From DATNBT01 sp964579765 (GTDB taxonomy: Bacteria > Acidobacteriota > Vicinamibacteria > Vicinamibacterales > CAVVIG01), in assembly GCA_964579765.1 (NCBI GenBank), contig CAZOIK010000315.1, forward strand, positions 1-15,437: 15,437 bases of DNA, given 5' to 3'. Under the pieces are notes generated by a model. The model saw only the letters and a program-made list of their open reading frames with translations. It had not been told where the DNA came from and searched no databases. Shown here one piece after another: positions 12,596 to 15,437 of this stretch. Each line of letters opens with the position of its first letter. The stretch's first letter is position 1. The position numbers were made by a program, and so were the translations under genes.

Positions 12596-12912
12596 GCGGT
12601 TCTGGCCCGCCCTTCAGAAGCCTCAGGACGCCCCGAGCCCGTCGAGGGGCGGTACTTGTCGCGGCACGCCGTCGAACAGAAGTACACGTGGTGCCGGCCG
12701 ACACTCATCGACACGGCGCGGTCGGGGATCACGAACGTGCCGCAGACCGGATCGCGCTCCATGTGGACGCTTGGCGCGGGTCCCGTGTTCGCCTCAGGCG
12801 GCGGCGGTGCAGCAGGCCGCGCCGAAAACCCGGCGCTCACACCCCGCAACAGCTTCCAGACCGCTCGAATGGCCAGCAGCGTGAAGAACGCGTCGAGGAG
12901 AAACTCCAGCAC
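12592..12912 (-). CDS. Membrane-anchored YHS-domain protein
   Basis: This 106-residue protein has an N-terminal membrane helix (residues 1-22, LEFLLDAFFTLLAIRAVWKLL), a Pro/Ala linker (31-48), and a YHS/TRASH-like metal-binding module. The module is MERDPVCGTFV (C57) and HHVYFCSTACRDKY (C79, C83). Such modules bind transition metals or sit beside metal-handling proteins; the ligand here is unknown. The architecture resembles PP0621-type small proteins. Residues 88-102 (RPSTGSGRPE...) are encoded by a palindromic repeat and are probably not part of the ancestral protein. The start is the GTG at 12912, 3 nt after the TPR stop. The TGA overlaps the aldolase ATG, tying it translationally to the BMC cassette. 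Confidence 0.75.
   Translation of the reverse strand: MLEFLLDAFFTLLAIRAVWKLLRGVSAGFSARPAAPPPPEANTGPAPSVHMERDPVCGTFVIPDRAVSMSVGRHHVYFCSTACRDKYRPSTGSGRPEASEGRARTA
12608..12651. repeat. Imperfect palindromic dispersed-type repeat inside the YHS gene 3' end
   Basis: Two arms (12608-12627 and 12631-12651) are imperfect inverted copies, 13 of 20 matching, each of the form CGCCCnTCnnnnnnCTCnGG. A CGCCCC/GGGGCG stem (12629-12634 with 12646-12651) lies within. It resembles the CTTCGACAAGCTCAGGACG family of short palindromes scattered through many environmental genomes. When such palindromes are translated they give RPSTGSGRPE or RPEPVEGR peptides, and both peptides are seen here (minus and plus frames). 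Membership is from memory of that pattern, and no second copy is in the window. Confidence 0.5.
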
Positions 12913-12915
12913 GGA

Positions 12916-13527
12916 TCACGCTCCGGGCCTGGGCTCGCCGAGTTGTCCGTGCGCCGATCGCAGCGTGTCCAGCGCGCGTTTGGCCGCCTGTCCTTCGGGG
13001 CCGTTCGGATCGATGGCGATGACCTGCTCCCATGCCTGCGTCGCGCCCGCGAGATCCTGCTTGCCGAACGCCTTGACGATGCCAAGGTTGAGAAGCGTCT
13101 TGACGTGTTTGGGGTCGATCTTGAGCGAGGCGTCAAACCGCGCGAGCGCCTTGTCGGGCTGGTTGGTGTAGTAGTAGCAGACGCCCAGATCCGTGCTGAG
13201 GTTGGCGTCGTTCGGCTTGAGCTTGACCGCCTGCTCGTACCACTTGATCGCGTCGTCGTATCGCTCGGCGTCGAAGTAGAGATTGCCGAGCTCGACGCGC
13301 GGCTCGGCATTGTTCGGCTCGCGCTCGGCAACCGAGGTCAGGGCGTTCACCTTCGCATCGTCAACAATCTGTGCGCGGGTGTTCGAGGAAGAGGGCGATG
13401 CGGGAGCCGAGGCCGTCTGCGGCGCGGGGGAAGGCGCCGGCTTGGCCTGCTCGGTGCCGATAATCCACCCCGCGATGAGGCCGAAGGCAATCCCGGCGAC
13501 GCCGAAGGCTACGGAATCCGTTTTCAC
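12916..13527 (-). CDS. Membrane-anchored TPR protein
   Basis: This 203-residue protein starts with a single membrane helix (about 7-24, FGVAGIAFGLIAGWIIG), followed by a low-complexity Ala/Pro/Ser linker (28-50). At least three tetratricopeptide repeats follow, at about 73-106, 107-140 and 141-174 (for example AEPRVELGNLYFDAERYDDAIKWY, with the next unit ending LARFDASLKIDP). The TPR region would be periplasmic or cytoplasmic depending on topology; TPR proteins of this form serve as assembly scaffolds. No partner is identified. The start is a GTG at 13527, 18 nt after pdxJ, kept because it preserves the membrane helix; there is no clear ribosome binding site. The stop is 3 nt from the YHS start. 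Confidence 0.85.
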   Translation of the reverse strand: MKTDSVAFGVAGIAFGLIAGWIIGTEQAKPAPSPAPQTASAPASPSSSNTRAQIVDDAKVNALTSVAEREPNNAEPRVELGNLYFDAERYDDAIKWYEQAVKLKPNDANLSTDLGVCYYYTNQPDKALARFDASLKIDPKHVKTLLNLGIVKAFGKQDLAGATQAWEQVIAIDPNGPEGQAAKRALDTLRSAHGQLGEPRPGA

Positions 13528-13545
13528 AGCAGAAACTTGATCATA

Positions 13546-14286
13546 TCAGGCGTCCGCCAGTACCGCGAGGTACTCGCGGACGACGGCCTCGAGGCCAACA
13601 AACACAGCCCGCGAGACGATGGCGTGGCCGATCGACACCTCATCGAGATGCGGGAGCTGCTTGAAGAGCGTGAGGTTGTCGAGATCGAGATCGTGGCCGG
13701 CATTGACGCCGAGGCCGAGTGAATGAGCCAGACGTGCGGCGTCCGCGTAGATCGCAAAGGACGCGCGCGCGGCCTCCGCGCCCTGCTCATAGGCGCGGGC
13801 GAACGGCTCAGTGTACAGCTCGACGCGATCCGCACCGGTCGAGGCCGCCCACCGGATAGCGCCGCCGGCCGGCTCGACGAAGAGGCTCACCCGGGTGCCC
13901 CGCTCCTTCATCGAGGAGACGATCGTGGGCAGCCCGTCGGTCTGCGGACCGGGCTGCCAGCCCGCCTGACTGGTGATCTCCCCAGGGGCGACCGGTACCA
14001 GCGTGCACTGGTCCGGGCGCACATCCTCGACGAGCGCCAGCAGGTCTGGACGCGGATCCCCCTCGATGTTGAACTCGACGTGCGGCGCATGTCTCGCCAG
14101 CATCGCCGACACGTCGCGCACGTCGTCCGGCGTGATGTGCCGCCGATCGGCGCGCGGGTGCACAGTGATGCCGTGGACGCCCGCCGACAGGCACACGTCC
14201 ACCGCGTCGGTCACGCGCGGAATGCTCCCGCCGCGCGAGTTGCGGAGCGTCGCGATCTTGTTCACGTTGACGGACAGATGGATCAT
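13546..14286 (-). CDS. pdxJ: Pyridoxine 5'-phosphate synthase PdxJ
   Basis: PdxJ condenses 1-deoxyxylulose-5-phosphate with 3-amino-1-phosphohydroxyacetone to give pyridoxine 5'-phosphate, in the DXP-dependent vitamin B6 pathway. The 246-residue protein matches the family throughout: LSVNVNKIATLRNSRGG at the N-terminus, GITVHPRADRRHI (H43), EFNIEG (E75, equivalent of the catalytic glutamate), LVPVAPGEITSQAGW, VELYTEPFA, VNAGHDL (H198) and VSIGHAIVSRAVFVGL. VHPRADRRHI rather than VHLREDRRHI is the form common outside Enterobacteria. The ATG overlaps the glmM stop as ATGA, so the two are translationally coupled. Confidence 0.96.
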   Translation of the reverse strand: MIHLSVNVNKIATLRNSRGGSIPRVTDAVDVCLSAGVHGITVHPRADRRHITPDDVRDVSAMLARHAPHVEFNIEGDPRPDLLALVEDVRPDQCTLVPVAPGEITSQAGWQPGPQTDGLPTIVSSMKERGTRVSLFVEPAGGAIRWAASTGADRVELYTEPFARAYEQGAEAARASFAIYADAARLAHSLGLGVNAGHDLDLDNLTLFKQLPHLDEVSIGHAIVSRAVFVGLEAVVREYLAVLADA

Positions 14287-15437
14287 TGAGCGCCCAAGTT
14301 CACTTTCACGGCCTCGACAATCTCACCGGCCCACGCCCGAATCTCGTCCTGGTCGCGACCTTCGAGCATGACGCGCAGCAGCGGCTCGGTGCCCGAATAG
14401 CGGATGAGCACGCGTCCCTGTCCGGCGACGCGGTTCTCGACCCGCGCGATGACGTCGGCGACCGCCGGCACGCTGTTCAGATCGACCTTCTCCCGGACGC
14501 GCACGTTGAGCAGTACCTGCGGATAGTTCGTGAGGTCGGCTGCCAGATCCGCGAGCGGCCGGCCGGTGAGCGCGACGGTCCGCAGCACGTTGAGCGCGGT
14601 GCAGAGACCGTCTCCGGTGTAGAGGTAGTCTGAGAAGATCACGTGGCCCGACTGCTCGCCGCCCAGCGTGGCGCCGCGTCTGATCATCTCCTCCATCACG
14701 TACTTGTCGCCCACGGCCGTGCGAACCAGCTCGATGCCCGACTCGCGGCACGCGATCTCGAGGCCGATGTTGCTCATCACCGTGGCCACGACGGTGTTCC
14801 CTGCAAGGCGACCCTCCCGCTGCAACTGCCGCGCGCACATCAGCAGCACGGCGTCGCCGTTGACGATCCGACCGCGATCGTCCACGAAGATGGCGCGGTC
14901 GCCGTCGCCGTCGAACGCGACGCCCATGTCGCACCCGCGTTCGATCACGGCCCGCGACAGGCCCTCAGGATGCGTCGATCCACACTGCAGGTTGATGTTG
15001 TGGCCGTCCGGCTCGTCGGCTATCACCACGAGTTCAATGCCGAGCCCCATGAACAGCTGCGGCGCGACGGGCGTCGTCGCGCCGTTGGCGCAGTCAACAG
15101 CGAGCGTGAACGGTCCAAGCGAGGCGACTTCGGGAAAGACGAGGCGCAGATGATCGAGGTAGGGCTCGACGCGCTGGGAGATCGTGATCGCGGCGGCGGC
15201 GCCTTCACGCGTATGCCAGCTCGCGTCGGCGATGATCGCCTCGACGTGGCGCTCGACGTCCTCCGTGAATTTCTCGCCGCGGCCCGAGAACACCTTAATG
15301 CCGTTGTCCTCGAAGGGATTGTGCGACGCGGAAATCACCAGGCCGAGGTCGTAGCCGCCCGATCGCGTGAGATACGCGACGGCAGGCGTGGGGACGACGC
15401 CAGCGCTCGTGACGGTTGCGCCCTCGCCCGCGGCGCC
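14283..15437 (-). CDS. glmM: Phosphoglucosamine mutase GlmM, 5' end beyond window
   Basis: GlmM converts glucosamine-6-phosphate to glucosamine-1-phosphate on the way to UDP-GlcNAc and peptidoglycan. The frame is open to the last base, so about 60-70 N-terminal residues are missing and 384 are visible. Family marks are VVPTPAVAYLTR, the phosphoserine loop VISASHNPFEDNGIKVFS (active serine is visible residue 38), the metal-binding DGDGDR (visible residues 176-181), GGEQSGH, and the phosphate-binding RYSGTEPLLRVMLEG near the end. GEQSGH with SASHNPFEDNGIK favours GlmM over phosphomannomutase. It heads the minus-strand run seen here; its promoter lies outside the window. Confidence 0.95.
   Translation of the reverse strand, partial: GAAGEGATVTSAGVVPTPAVAYLTRSGGYDLGLVISASHNPFEDNGIKVFSGRGEKFTEDVERHVEAIIADASWHTREGAAAAITISQRVEPYLDHLRLVFPEVASLGPFTLAVDCANGATTPVAPQLFMGLGIELVVIADEPDGHNINLQCGSTHPEGLSRAVIERGCDMGVAFDGDGDRAIFVDDRGRIVNGDAVLLMCARQLQREGRLAGNTVVATVMSNIGLEIACRESGIELVRTAVGDKYVMEEMIRRGATLGGEQSGHVIFSDYLYTGDGLCTALNVLRTVALTGRPLADLAADLTNYPQVLLNVRVREKVDLNSVPAVADVIARVENRVAGQGRVLIRYSGTEPLLRVMLEGRDQDEIRAWAGEIVEAVKVNLGAQ

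Noticed and set aside
12053..13171. A 372-codon plus-strand frame opposite aldolase, YHS and TPR genes
   Set aside because: It has no recognisable motif except RPEPVEGR, which comes from reading the palindromic repeat in the other direction. The minus-strand genes explain the region.
1..15437. tRNA, rRNA, CRISPR array, insertion sequence or phage attachment site
   Set aside because: No direct-repeat array, tRNA-like CCA end, rRNA stretch, transposase motif or flanking duplication was seen; the only repeats are the two short palindromic elements reported.

Overview
The window is high-GC bacterial DNA (about two thirds G+C by eye) with tightly packed genes, many 1-4 nt start/stop overlaps, and frequent GTG/TTG starts. 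The gene content (PBP4-type carboxypeptidase, queE-queC, a large Cache-type histidine kinase, a class II aldolase microcompartment, glmM-pdxJ, and palindromic dispersed repeats between or at the ends of genes) suggests an acidobacterium-like organism. That placement is an inference; no rRNA or other marker is present. I see no tRNA, rRNA, CRISPR array or transposase.

Layout. Positions 1-3118 (+): the C-terminal end of a PBP4/S13 D-Ala-D-Ala carboxypeptidase, a DinB-like protein, a polytopic membrane protein with a cytochrome-b-like histidine pattern, and a secreted metallo-beta-lactamase-fold hydrolase. Positions 3124-7455 (-, so read queE first): queE and queC (7-deazaguanine/queuosine precursor synthesis), an orphan sensor histidine kinase, and an AlaX-type alanyl-tRNA editing protein. 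A single DUF72 gene (7473-8456, +) diverges from queE and meets the next minus-strand gene tail to tail with a shared CTAG.

Positions 8453-15437 (-) form one long co-directional run. In transcription order: glmM (5' end cut by the window edge), pdxJ, a membrane-anchored TPR protein, a membrane-anchored YHS-domain protein, class II aldolase, a BMC-H shell protein, three BMC-P (EutN/CcmL) shell proteins, a small cysteine-rich protein, nth (endonuclease III), a secreted cyclophilin, and an outer-membrane beta-barrel protein.

The notable system is the bacterial microcompartment (BMC) cassette at about 10338-12595, embedded in this otherwise housekeeping run. Its parts are one hexamer-forming shell gene, three pentamer-forming vertex genes, and a class II aldolase. 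The aldolase carries a C-terminal linker and an amphipathic helix typical of encapsulation peptides. A 73-residue protein, which I do not recognise, begins with a very similar helix (shared core ELxALxxDAI) and ends in a C-x7-C-x2-C-x2-C cluster; it looks like an undescribed metal- or Fe-S-binding cargo. The usual aldehyde dehydrogenase, phosphotransacylase and BMC-T genes are absent here, so the compartment is either minimal or completed from another locus. By analogy with planctomycete-type (PVM) BMCs, the aldolase may split fuculose- or rhamnulose-1-phosphate and confine the lactaldehyde; this is an inference.

Two palindromic repeats sit in the cassette region. A REP-like twin hairpin supplies the stop codon of the second BMC-P gene. 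A second repeat encodes the tail of the YHS protein just before the aldolase start.
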